Source: Lachnospiraceae bacterium UBA7050 (GTDB taxonomy: Bacteria; Bacillota; Clostridia; Lachnospirales; Lachnospiraceae). From it: a DNA stretch of 64,000 bases. Location of the stretch: contig DLAJ01000027.1 in NCBI GenBank assembly GCA_002493905.1, positions 1-64,000 on the forward strand. Reading direction: 5' to 3'. A program made the translations under genes and the position numbers. The notes under the pieces were generated by a model, which did no database searches, was not told the DNA's origin, and worked only from the letters and a program-made list of their open reading frames with translations. Of the stretch, positions 17,380 through 25,174 are shown piece after piece (position 1 is the stretch's first letter; every line of letters begins with the position of its first letter).

Positions 17380-17488
17380 CTTCTTTAATCCGGACTATAC
17401 CGTCGGTTTTGGAATTTCACCAAACCCCGCGCTTTCGCGCCCGCGGACTATCACCGCCGATCGGGAATTTCACCCTGCCCTGAAGACA
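17380..17488 (-). promoter_or_regulatory. FMN riboswitch (RFN element), second copy
   Basis: The minus strand shows CAGGGCAGGGTGAAATTCCC, CGGCGGTGATAGTCCGCG, a variable hairpin GGCGCGAAAGCGC, then TTTGGTGAAATTCCAAAACC and GACGGTATAGTCCGGATTAA: all RFN blocks in order and of standard length. Downstream, TCAATACACC (17371-17380) is complementary to GGTGTATTGA at 17296-17305, a possible switching stem, and ATTGTCAGAA/TTCTGACAAT forms a further hairpin near 17350-17370. Confidence 0.97.
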
Positions 17489-17513
17489 TTACCACGATTC
17501 AGTTGTTGGGAGG

Positions 17514-17542
17514 ATTATAACACAGAGCCTTTCGCCTGTCAA
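17514..17542 (-). promoter_or_regulatory. consensus sigma-A promoter of second riboswitch/ribU
   Basis: Minus strand TTGACA (17537-17542), 17-bp spacer, TATAAT (17514-17519): a perfect consensus. Confidence 0.85.
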
Positions 17543-17815
17543 ATAACTGCCCTGCTGTGAATGCCTTCTTCATCCGGCTCTTCATCCGGCTCTGAATCCT
17601 GCTCTGAATCCTGCCGTTCCAGACTTCCATTCGTACGGCATATTCTGAAACATATCCCGAATCCGCTCCTTTCATTTTACGGATGCACATATGCAGAGTT
17701 TTATGATATACTAAAGAAGCGCTTTCGTCAGCGTTTCCTTAAAAAACTTCACAATCGGGATTTCCAAATTTCTCAGGTCATTTGTGCAAGAACCACCGAG
17801 AGGAGGATACTTCTT

Positions 17816-18478
17816 ATGAGTGAAAACAATTATGAAGACTATAAAAAGAATCTGTCCCGCAGTTCTAAACAGCGCAGCAGCCTTCATCGCGGAAAAGTTC
17901 TATTGGCAGTCGGCATCTGTTTCTTATTATATCTTCTGCTTATTTTGCCGTTTCGTCCGGGAAACGTAAGCGAAATCGCCGGAAATACGATAAAATCTTC
18001 AAACCCCTATGGCATACTGCGGGTATACTATATTGATGATCTGCGGATTCTGCGCGCAAAAACAGACACGGACAGCGGGCAGATTTATTGTATCGCGGCA
18101 TTTACAGACTGCGATCAGAACGAATGGGTTCTTTCATTTTCTCCGGGCAGAAATGCGGACCTCGCAAAACGCATCCGGCTTTCCAATTCATTTGCGGATG
18201 AGCTTACCATAACAGTCAGCGGCTATTTTAAGATAGAAGCATTAGAAGATCTTCCTTTCGAGGCAGATTCCTTTTTCAGCGTATATGGCAGCGGCTGCGC
18301 GAATGCCGACGGTTCTAATATGCTGAACCTGAATGCCGATTACCTGTGTGCAAAAAACGAGAGTCCCGTTCTGACCGAGCTCTCTCATCCCGGTATCCCG
18401 TTCGGCAGCATGATTGCCGGTTTGGTCGGTGTTCTCTACGGCAGTTTTTTGCTGATCCGGAACCGCGAAACGGCATAG
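17816..18478 (+). CDS. bitopic membrane protein of unknown function
   Basis: I do not recognise this 220-residue protein. It has a charged N-terminus with two Ser/Arg-rich stretches, one membrane segment at about residues 29-45 (VLLAVGICFLLYLLLIL), a soluble extracytoplasmic domain, and a second membrane segment at about 196-212 (MIAGLVGVLYGSFLLI). ATG 17816 follows AGAGGAGGATACTTCTT; the frame is open upstream but without better start signals. It lies divergent from the riboswitch/ribU unit and upstream of the frameshifted gene 18627-19378, with which it may form a functional pair. Confidence 0.75.
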   Translation: MSENNYEDYKKNLSRSSKQRSSLHRGKVLLAVGICFLLYLLLILPFRPGNVSEIAGNTIKSSNPYGILRVYYIDDLRILRAKTDTDSGQIYCIAAFTDCDQNEWVLSFSPGRNADLAKRIRLSNSFADELTITVSGYFKIEALEDLPFEADSFFSVYGSGCANADGSNMLNLNADYLCAKNESPVLTELSHPGIPFGSMIAGLVGVLYGSFLLIRNRETA

Positions 18479-18626
18479 CTGCGATTCCGCTCTGAAACCC
18501 TATAACACAAAAAAAAGAACCGTATGACCCGCATTCCTGCCGGTTGACAGTACGCAGCTACAAGGAATTATGTAACACACAACTACAAAGAAACATGCCG
18601 CTTACGCGGCGGAACGGAGGAAATGT

Positions 18627-19378
18627 ATGATTGCATCCACAGATCACAAGCTCTATCAGAAGCTTCAGAAAGCGGCGGGTAAAAAAGGCGGCAGTATCCT
18701 GAAGAACATCCGCACCTGCAAGGGCGGCGGCAAAGGTCTGATTGCCGGCGCCATCGTGCTTTTGGTTTTTACACTTCCCATTACCATTCTCGGTTTCGTT
18801 ACAAATGCCGACACGATCATCCCCGTCCTCCTGTCCGTACCCGGTCTTTTGCTTCTGATACTCGGTATTGTTTTAAGAAATAAACGAAATGCCGGATGGG
18901 TCTCTTATTATCAGAAAGAGAGCGGATTTTCGGAAACAGAGCTGCAGCAGGTGACCGCGAGCTGTCTTCTCCGTCTACTACGATTGCGGTGTGCAGATAC
19001 CCCGGTACGGTGAAGGACAGCTATATTGCCGCCTTTTTCACGGAACACTATCTCATTTTGAACGGCGGTATCGAACCCTATTTATGGCGTCTGGACGACA
19101 TAATAGCCGCCGGTTTTTCTGACAGCGGCGACATTTGGTGCATGGCTCTTTTAACGGTGCATGACAAAGAAACCAGAGGTATCAATTGTCTGATAACGGA
19201 CACGGACAAAAAACCTGCTCTTGCCAACGAAATCCTGCAGGAGCTGTCCCGCCGAAATCCGAAAATCCTCTGCGGTCAGGATATTGTCTGCGATGGCAGG
19301 CACTACATATTAGAGCGTGACGGTGCACAGCTTCTGCGCCTGCATCAGGAGGGACGCACGCTGGAGACAGCGCAATAG
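18627..19378 (+). pseudogene. membrane protein gene broken by a single frameshift
   Basis: The 5' frame (from ATG 18627, after CGGAGGAAATGT) encodes two membrane segments (about residues 38-55 and 63-82) and continues to FSETELQQVT near 18950; it then runs into a non-coding-looking Leu/Arg-rich tail and stops at 19013. From about 18955 the -1 frame continues a coherent soluble domain (RELSSPSTTIAVCRYPGTV..., ending ETAQ) to 19378. One missing base between about 18945 and 18965 would join them into one protein of about 250 residues. No slippery heptamer is visible, so a mutation or an assembly error is more likely than programmed frameshifting. The function is not recognised. Confidence 0.72.
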
Positions 19379-19430
19379 CGTTAATCATCGCAGTCAGCCC
19401 TGTTTTTTGTCAGGCTTCGTTGGTTATCGT

Positions 19431-19469
19431 GAAAAAGGAGAGACCATCTTAAGCAGTCTCTCCTTTTTC
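19431..19469. terminator. bidirectional intrinsic terminator
   Basis: GAAAAAGGAGAGAC (19431-19444) and GTCTCTCCTTTTTC (19456-19469) form a perfect 14-bp stem with A and T runs on both sides, between the convergent genes 18627-19378 and 19502-19975. Confidence 0.9.
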
Positions 19470-19501
19470 ATACATGGCAGATGATCGTCATCTGCCCCTA
19501 T

Positions 19502-19975
19502 TTAGCATTTCTTTTGAAAATATTTTGACTCTGCTGCGTCTTCTGTAAAGGTTTCTACGCAAGTAAATCCGTTTTTTAGCAAGACTCTTATCGACGATTC
19601 ATTTTCTGAAAAAGTAAATGCTCCGAATGTTCCTGCACAAAATTTTGTCTTCACTTCCGCAAGAAATAACTGCAGTGCTTTTGTAGCAATCCCCCGTCCC
19701 CAGTATGACCTTTCAAAAATACAATAGCTTACCATCGCATTCGGCTCTTCCCGCTGGATACCATAACACCACACATCGCCGACATATCTGCCATCCGCAT
19801 AAACAGTACGTCCATAGCTTGAGCATCCCGGCCGTCTGGTTTTCTCGAAATCATCAAGTGCTTCCTGCTCCGATTTCGCTTTTTGCGGCAGATATCTACA
19901 GACGGCTGGGTCACGCGTCATTTGAAAGTATGTTACTACCGTATCAGCCGTACGGTCATGCAGCTCAATCCTCAT
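19502..19975 (-). CDS. GNAT family N-acetyltransferase
   Basis: This 157-residue protein resembles the RimJ/RimL group of GNAT enzymes: an N-terminal substrate segment, the acetyl-CoA loop RSYWGRGIATKALQLFL (about residues 89-105), and the C-terminal NESSIRVLLKNGF. It transfers an acetyl group to an unknown amine. It starts 13 bp after prfB on the same strand (AGAGGCAGAGT before ATG) and is likely the last gene of the secA-prfB transcript. Confidence 0.85.
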   Translation of the reverse strand: MRIELHDRTADTVVTYFQMTRDPAVCRYLPQKAKSEQEALDDFEKTRRPGCSSYGRTVYADGRYVGDVWCYGIQREEPNAMVSYCIFERSYWGRGIATKALQLFLAEVKTKFCAGTFGAFTFSENESSIRVLLKNGFTCVETFTEDAAESKYFQKKC

Positions 19976-19988
19976 ACTCTGCCTCTGT

Positions 19989-21129
19989 TCATTCCGGTAA
20001 ATCTTCCGTCACAGCCATGCTGCCGCCAACGCTCTTCCATTTCAGATACGCATTGATAAACGGGTCAAGCGCGCCGTCCATGACTGCGTCCACGTTGCCG
20101 GACTCCTCGCCCGTGCGGAGGTCCTTGACCAGCTTATAGGGCTGCATGACATAGGAACGGATCTGGTTGCCCCAGCCGATCTCCGTGACATTGCCGCGGA
20201 TATCGGAAAGCTTATCCGCATTCTCCTCTTTCTTTAACATGTAAAGCTTTGCCTTTAACATCTGCATCGCTTTGTCCTTGTTCTGGAACTGCGAACGCTC
20301 ATTCTGGCATGTTACCACAATGCCGGTCGGAAAATGCGTGATACGGATCGCGGAGGACGTCTTGTTGATATGCTGTCCGCCCGCGCCGCTGCTCCGGTAC
20401 GTATCAATGCGGATATCCTCGTCGCGGATCTCCACATCCAAGTCTTCCTCAATATCCGGCATAACGTCCAGCGAAACAAAGGATGTCTGACGTTTGCCCT
20501 GCGCGTTGAACGGACTGATGCGCACCAGACGGTGCACGCCCTTTTCGGATTTTAAGTAGCCGTAAGCGTTTTCTCCGTTCACCTGAAACGTCACAGACTT
20601 GATGCCCGCTTCATCGCCGTCCAGATAATCAAGCACCTCCAAAGCAAATCCGCGTTTTTCTGCCCAGCGCGTATACATGCGGTAAAGCATGCTGCACCAG
20701 TCGCAGCTTTCCGTTCCGCCCGCGCCCGCGTTCAGTTTTAAGATTGCATTGTACTTGTCGTACTCCTCCGATAAAAGCGTGCTGATACGAAGCTTCTCGA
20801 ATACTTCCTGAAAAGAAGCATATTCCTCCGTGATCTCCGGCACAAGACTCTCGTCGTTCTCCTCATTTGCCATCTCAATGAGCGTTAAGATATCGTCTTT
20901 CTGCGTCTCCAGTTCATGGAACTGCGCAACGGTATCCTTCATGTTTTTTAATTCTTTCATTTTCTGATTGGAACGCTCCGGGTTATCCCAGAAGGACGGC
21001 TCCTCCATCTCGCGCTCCAATTCTTCGATCCGCTTTGCCTTATTTGCTAAGTCAAAGTGAATCCCTCACTTCCGCTAACGGTGTTTCGTATGCCTGCAGC
21101 TCTAAGCGCAGGTTATCCAATTCTACCAC
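19989..21129 (-). CDS. prfB: peptide chain release factor 2, with programmed +1 frameshift
   Basis: RF2 recognises UGA and UAA and triggers peptide release. The gene is read in two frames: 25 codons from GTG 21129 (just after an in-frame TAA, with GAGGGTGA upstream as ribosome-binding site) to CTT at 21055-21057, then an in-frame TGA (21052-21054); skipping one base lets reading continue with GAC in the +1 frame to 19989, giving about 379 residues. Downstream motifs are the SSGAGGQHINKT region with GGQ for peptide hydrolysis and SDIRGNVTEIGWGNQIRSYV. The anticodon-like SPF motif is present in ISPF. It follows secA by 34 bp, a common Firmicutes order. Confidence 0.97.
21051..21057 (-). promoter_or_regulatory. 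RF2 programmed +1 frameshift site
   Basis: The minus strand reads AGG GAT TCA CTT TGA C. CTTTGAC is the classic RF2 slip site, and the AGG lies at the same distance upstream of CTT as the stimulatory Shine-Dalgarno-like element in other prfB genes. Frameshifting rises when RF2 is scarce, giving autoregulation. Confidence 0.95.
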
Positions 21130-21163
21130 TTAACGTCACCCTCTTTCTTTGATCTAAAATGGA

Positions 21164-23731
21164 TTATTTTCTTCCGCAGCAGTTTTTATACTTCTTGCCG
21201 CTTCCGCACGGACACGGATCGTTCGGATAAACCTTAGCGTTCGCGCGTCTGACCGGTCCCTTCTGCACGGAATCGTCCTTGTTCGTACCCGTTACCTTCG
21301 CAACCTGCTCACGCTCCACCTTCTGCTCGATGCGGACATGGAACAGCATGCGCACGGTTTCTTCCTTGATGTTCTCCGTCATCGCATCGAACATCTCATA
21401 GGCATTCATCTTATATTCCACAAGAGGATCGCGCTGCCCGTAGGCTGCAAGTCCGGCTCCCTGACGAAGCTGGTCCATATCGTCGATATGATCCATCCAT
21501 TTGCGGTCGATCGCTTTCAAAAGAACAACGCGCTCAATCTCGCGGATTGCTTCCGGCTCCGGGAATTCGGCTTCCTTGCTCTCGTAAAGTCTGACCGCTT
21601 CCTCTTTGAGCTGCTGCTTTAAGCCGTTTTTCGTACGGTTCTCGACACGTCCCAGAATGACCGGTTCAATCGGTACATTGCCAAGCAGTACGGAATTTAA
21701 TTCCGGCAGATTCCACTCTTCCGGTTCCGTATCGTCTCCGATAACCAGATCAACGGCATTCTCCACAAGGTCTGTGATCATCTTGTAGATCACATCCCGC
21801 ATGCTTTCACCGTCAAGCACGCGCCTTCTCTCCGCATAAATGATCTCGCGCTGTTCGTTGTTGACCTGATCATATTCCAACAGATTCTTACGGATACCGA
21901 AGTTGTTGCTCTCGATTTTTTTCTGCGCGTTTTCGATCGCCTTTGAGAGCATCTTATGCTCAATCTCCTGTCCCTCCGGAATACCCAGTGCATTAAACAT
22001 GCTGATCAGCCGTTCGGAACCGAACAGACGCATCACGTCATCTTCAAGAGAGATATAAAATTTTGATTCACCCGGATCGCCCTGGCGTCCGCTTCGCCCG
22101 CGGAGCTGATTGTCAATCCGTCTCGACTCATGCCGCTCGGTACCGACAATCTTTAAGCCGCCCGCCGCCTTTGCCTCGTCGTCAAGTTTAATATCCGTAC
22201 CACGGCCCGCCATGTTCGTTGCGATCGTGACGGCTCCATGCAGACCCGCGTCTGCAACGATCTCCGCCTCCATCTCATGATACTTGGCATTCAGGACCTT
22301 ATGCGGAATGCCCCGTTTCGTCAGCATTGCACTGATCACCTCGGACGAGTCAATATTGATCGTGCCGACCAGTACCGGCTGCCCTTTCTCATGCGCGGCC
22401 GCAACCGCATCACAGATCGCGTTTAACTTTTCTCTTTTCGTCTTATAGACAGCGTCCTGCAAATCCTCACGGATGACCGGACGGTTTGTCGGAATTTCTA
22501 TGACGTCCATTCCGTAAATATCACGGAACTCCTTTTCCTCCGTGAGCGCCGTACCTGTCATGCCCGCTTTTTTCTCAAATTTATTAAAGAAGTTCTGAAA
22601 TGTGATCGTAGCAAGCGTCTTGCTCTCGCGCTTTACTTTTACATGCTCTTTTGCCTCGATTGCCTGATGCAGGCCATCCGAATAACGGCGCCCCGGCATA
22701 ATACGCCCCGTAAACTCATCAACGATCAGCACCTGATCGTCTTTTACGACGTAATCCTGATCGCGGTGCATCAGATTGTGTGCGCGCAGCGCAAGGATGA
22801 TATTGTGCTGAATTTCAAGATTTTCAGGGTCTGCAAGGTTTTCAATATGGAAAAACTGCTCGACTTTTCCGACGCCGCGCTCTGTTAAGTTGACGACCTT
22901 ATCTTTTTCGTTGACAATAAAATCGCCCGTCTCCTCACGCTCTACGCCCATGATGGCGTCCATCTTAGACAGCTCCTCCATATCTTCGCCGCGTTCAAGC
23001 TGGCGCGCCAGAATATCGCAGGCGTCATAGAGTGACGTGGATTTTCCGCTCTGTCCGGAAATAATGAGCGGCGTCCGCGCCTCGTCGATCAGCACGGAAT
23101 CGACCTCATCGACGATCGCATAGTGCAGATCGCGCAGCACAAGCTGCTCTTTATAAATGACCATGTTATCACGCAGATAATCAAAACCAAGCTCATTATT
23201 CGTCACATAAGTGATGTCGCAGGCATATGCCTCCCTGCGCTCGTCGGGTTTCATGGAATTTAAGACGACGCCGACCTTCAATCCGAGAAACTCATGCACC
23301 TGTCCCATCCATTCGGAGTCACGCTTGGCAAGATAGTCATTGACCGTAACGACATGAACGCCCTTTCCTTCCAATGCATTCAGATAGGAGGGAAGCGTTG
23401 CAACTAACGTCTTGCCTTCACCGGTACGCATCTCGGCGATACGCCCCTGATGCATGATGATTCCGCCGATCAGCTGCACACGGTAATGTTCCATATTTAA
23501 GACGCGTCTTGCCGCCTCCCTGACCGTGGCAAACGCCTCCGGAAGCACCGAGTCAAGCGATTCGCCGTCCTGCTGTATCCTCTTTTTATATTCGTTTGTT
23601 TTTTCACGAAGCGCCTCGTCCGTCAGCTCCATCATGGAAGGCCGAAGCTCTTCGATCTGATCTACCAGCGGCATAATGCGCTTAAGTTCCCGCTCACTAT
23701 GCGTGCCGAACACCTTCTGTATGATACCCAT
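21164..23731 (-). CDS. secA: preprotein translocase ATPase SecA
   Basis: This 855-residue protein is a full-length SecA, the motor that drives preproteins through SecYEG. It has the N-terminal MGIIQKVFGTHSERELKR, Walker A MRTGEGKTLVA (about residue 102), the DEAD-like motif DEVDSVLIDEAR (about 208), a second motor domain with GRGTDIKL and GRSGRQGDPG, and the C-terminal zinc motif YPNDPCPCGSGKKYKNCCGRK used to contact SecB-like partners and lipids. I chose ATG 23731, preceded by AAGGACAGG; the frame stays open upstream to 23962 but those residues do not look like SecA. prfB and a GNAT gene follow. Confidence 0.98.
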   Translation of the reverse strand: MGIIQKVFGTHSERELKRIMPLVDQIEELRPSMMELTDEALREKTNEYKKRIQQDGESLDSVLPEAFATVREAARRVLNMEHYRVQLIGGIIMHQGRIAEMRTGEGKTLVATLPSYLNALEGKGVHVVTVNDYLAKRDSEWMGQVHEFLGLKVGVVLNSMKPDERREAYACDITYVTNNELGFDYLRDNMVIYKEQLVLRDLHYAIVDEVDSVLIDEARTPLIISGQSGKSTSLYDACDILARQLERGEDMEELSKMDAIMGVEREETGDFIVNEKDKVVNLTERGVGKVEQFFHIENLADPENLEIQHNIILALRAHNLMHRDQDYVVKDDQVLIVDEFTGRIMPGRRYSDGLHQAIEAKEHVKVKRESKTLATITFQNFFNKFEKKAGMTGTALTEEKEFRDIYGMDVIEIPTNRPVIREDLQDAVYKTKREKLNAICDAVAAAHEKGQPVLVGTINIDSSEVISAMLTKRGIPHKVLNAKYHEMEAEIVADAGLHGAVTIATNMAGRGTDIKLDDEAKAAGGLKIVGTERHESRRIDNQLRGRSGRQGDPGESKFYISLEDDVMRLFGSERLISMFNALGIPEGQEIEHKMLSKAIENAQKKIESNNFGIRKNLLEYDQVNNEQREIIYAERRRVLDGESMRDVIYKMITDLVENAVDLVIGDDTEPEEWNLPELNSVLLGNVPIEPVILGRVENRTKNGLKQQLKEEAVRLYESKEAEFPEPEAIREIERVVLLKAIDRKWMDHIDDMDQLRQGAGLAAYGQRDPLVEYKMNAYEMFDAMTENIKEETVRMLFHVRIEQKVEREQVAKVTGTNKDDSVQKGPVRRANAKVYPNDPCPCGSGKKYKNCCGRK

Positions 23732-23921
23732 GTCGGTAAACCTGTCCTTTCTGACAAATCTAAAGCTTATTGTAACAGATTCCCGTTTTTTATTCAACCC
23801 ACGTCCTATGAACATTCTATGAACGAAAAAGGAATATGCGAAAGCGTCAAAAACATATCCATTTGCTCTACCAGCTTTTTTGTACTGTCTGAAATGAATG
23901 AAATATTTGATTAAATCATTC

Positions 23922-23950
23922 TTGACTACGAAATCAAGCAGCATTATCAT
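23922..23950 (+). promoter_or_regulatory. predicted sigma-A promoter of micro-ORF operon
   Basis: TTGACT (23922-23927), 17-bp spacer, TATCAT (23945-23950). It points away from secA and would give a leader of about 140 nt before the first micro-ORF. I see no gene in the rest of 23732-24099. Confidence 0.6.
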
Positions 23951-24099
23951 AGTAATATACAATCTATTTCAAAATATAACATTGCAATCGCAAAATTCCT
24001 CTGACAGCGTTCATGATTGTGCAAACTATACAAACCAATTGCTTTACTCAACCGTTTCGCAATCGTCTAAAAAAGTCAGCAACAAAGGAGGTGGATATC

Positions 24100-24144
24100 A
24101 TGTTATCATATGCATTAACATTAACTGACCAAGGAGGCTCATAA
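24100..24144 (+). CDS. 14-codon micro-ORF with perfect ribosome-binding site
   Basis: ATG 24100 follows AAAGGAGG with an 8-base spacing, stronger than most real genes here. The predicted peptide is MLSYALTLTDQGGS. The last codons (CAA GGA GGC) themselves form the ribosome-binding site of the next ORF, so the peptide could be a leader whose translation couples to the downstream frame. I do not recognise the peptide. Translation is inferred from the start signals only. Confidence 0.5.
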   Translation: MLSYALTLTDQGGS

Positions 24145-24146
24145 GT

Positions 24147-24254
24147 TTGAAAATTAAAATTTTCAATCACAAGTTTGTGTCTGCGCGGCAGCTACAAACT
24201 TGTAAGCCATATATAGCTTTGATATATATGGCTTTGCGCAACAAAGCCGCGTAG
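24147..24254 (+). CDS. 35-codon micro-ORF (TTG start), basic and hydrophobic peptide
   Basis: TTG 24147 follows AAGGAGG (24131-24137) by nine bases and starts 2 bp after the preceding stop. The peptide starts MKIKIFNHKFVSARQLQTC and ends in a hydrophobic stretch then RNKAA; it is basic with a short hydrophobic segment. The RNA over the whole ORF can fold into three successive hairpins (24147-24166, 24169-24203, 24204-24234), so this may be a regulatory leader rather than a functional peptide. The stop at 24252-24254 abuts the next start at 24257. Confidence 0.45.
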   Translation: MKIKIFNHKFVSARQLQTCKPYIALIYMALRNKAA

Positions 24255-24256
24255 AA

Positions 24257-24724
24257 ATGAGGAGAATGATGAAAGGTGAAAAAAAAACAGCCAAAATACT
24301 GACTGCTCAAATTTTTTTCCTCTTACTTTGTTTTGTTATCTTACCCGGGACACTTTATCTGATCGGTCGTTCCTATTTTACAAAACAGCGGATTTACGAA
24401 TTAAATTGGGAACTTTCCCTGCCGGATAACATGAAATGCCTGTATGATAGCCATACGCCGCCCGCCTTTCACGGCGAGGGTATCCGGCACACTATTTTTA
24501 GGTTGGAGCCGGAACAAATGACAATTCAGATGAACGCAGGCAGAAACCGGGATGTGGAAGCTTTCTGCACCGCAATCTGTGATGAATTGGAAACCGATGC
24601 AAATGATCTGCCCGATTTTGAAGAACGCTACGGTTGGATCAAATACGAAAAGCAGCAGGATACACTGATCATCGTTTATTTTCCTCACTTGAAACAACTG
24701 CATTTCTTTCAGGAAATTTTTTAA
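24257..24724 (+). CDS. single-pass membrane protein of unknown function
   Basis: I do not recognise this 155-residue protein. It has a Lys-rich N-terminus, one membrane segment at about residues 15-36 (LTAQIFFLLLCFVILPGTLYLI) and a soluble, presumably external domain of about 115 residues with two cysteines near residues 104 and 108. ATG 24257 lies 2 bp after the micro-ORF stop with little ribosome-binding site of its own; ATGs at 24266/24269 lie too close to AGGAG, so translational coupling is likely. It ends in a good terminator (24762-24800). Confidence 0.7.
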   Translation: MRRMMKGEKKTAKILTAQIFFLLLCFVILPGTLYLIGRSYFTKQRIYELNWELSLPDNMKCLYDSHTPPAFHGEGIRHTIFRLEPEQMTIQMNAGRNRDVEAFCTAICDELETDANDLPDFEERYGWIKYEKQQDTLIIVYFPHLKQLHFFQEIF

Positions 24725-24761
24725 GTATTCTATTAGGCAAATACTGTATTGTTTATTATAG

Positions 24762-24800
24762 CACTGTCGGTTTCTCACAGAATCCGGCAGTGTTTTTCTT
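24762..24800 (+). terminator. intrinsic terminator
   Basis: CACTGTCGG (24762-24770) pairs with CCGGCAGTG (24784-24792) with one G-U pair, followed by TTTTTCTTTT. It ends the micro-ORF operon. Confidence 0.85.
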
Positions 24801-24841
24801 TTATCCTGTTTTCTAATCCGTATACTGCAAAACCGTTATAA

Positions 24842-25042
24842 TTTTATTGTAACAGTTCAGCCATGCAGAATTGATTGTGCAATTTGCACGTGGGAGCTTG
24901 CTCACTAAGGGCAAATTGTACAATCAATTCTATAGGGTGGACGCCCGACATGAAATAAATTGCCGGCATTAGGTTCGCAATATTAGCAAAAATGTACATT
25001 CCGGCAATTTATGAATGGCATGGCTGAACTGTTACATTTTAT
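24842..25042. mobile_element. MITE-like element with 19-bp terminal inverted repeats and 6-bp target duplication
   Basis: Perfect 19-bp inverted repeats lie at 24848-24866 and 25018-25036 (the right copy reads GCATGGCTGAACTGTTACA). They are flanked outside by the direct repeat TTTTAT at 24842-24847 and 25037-25042, as expected of a target-site duplication. Inside, two further inverted repeats fold separate arms: 24867-24887 with 24911-24931 (21 bp, one G-U) and 24955-24966 with 25001-25012 (12 bp perfect). No ORF of use fits inside about 190 bp. An identical copy of the terminal repeat occurs alone at 63394-63412. It lies between a terminator and the ptb promoter. Confidence 0.75.
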
Positions 25043-25064
25043 CCTGTCCGCCGCCCTGCCTGCC

Positions 25065-25093
25065 TTGACCTTTGTGCGCCGTAGTGCTATGAT
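25065..25093 (+). promoter_or_regulatory. predicted sigma-A promoter of ptb-buk
   Basis: TTGACC (25065-25070), 17-bp spacer, TATGAT (25088-25093), starting 29 bp after the right terminal repeat of the MITE-like element and about 80 bp before ptb. Confidence 0.7.
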
Positions 25094-25174
25094 TTGATAT
25101 GATTGGATGGGGTTCCAATAAGGGGTTCCCGGTCGTTTTCCAAAAAAGAATTTGCAAAGAGAGGTATGGGACAA

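Noticed and set aside
18945..18965. Programmed -1 frameshift in the split membrane protein gene
   Set aside because: No X XXY YYZ slippery heptamer or following pseudoknot could be seen; a one-base loss is simpler.
23732..23962. N-terminal extension of SecA
   Set aside because: The extra 77 residues do not resemble SecA; the ATG at 23731 gives the canonical N-terminus.
24848..25036. Considered as a structured non-coding RNA gene
   Set aside because: The perfect outer inverted repeats with a 6-bp flanking direct repeat and an identical end elsewhere fit a transposable element better; no promoter points into it.
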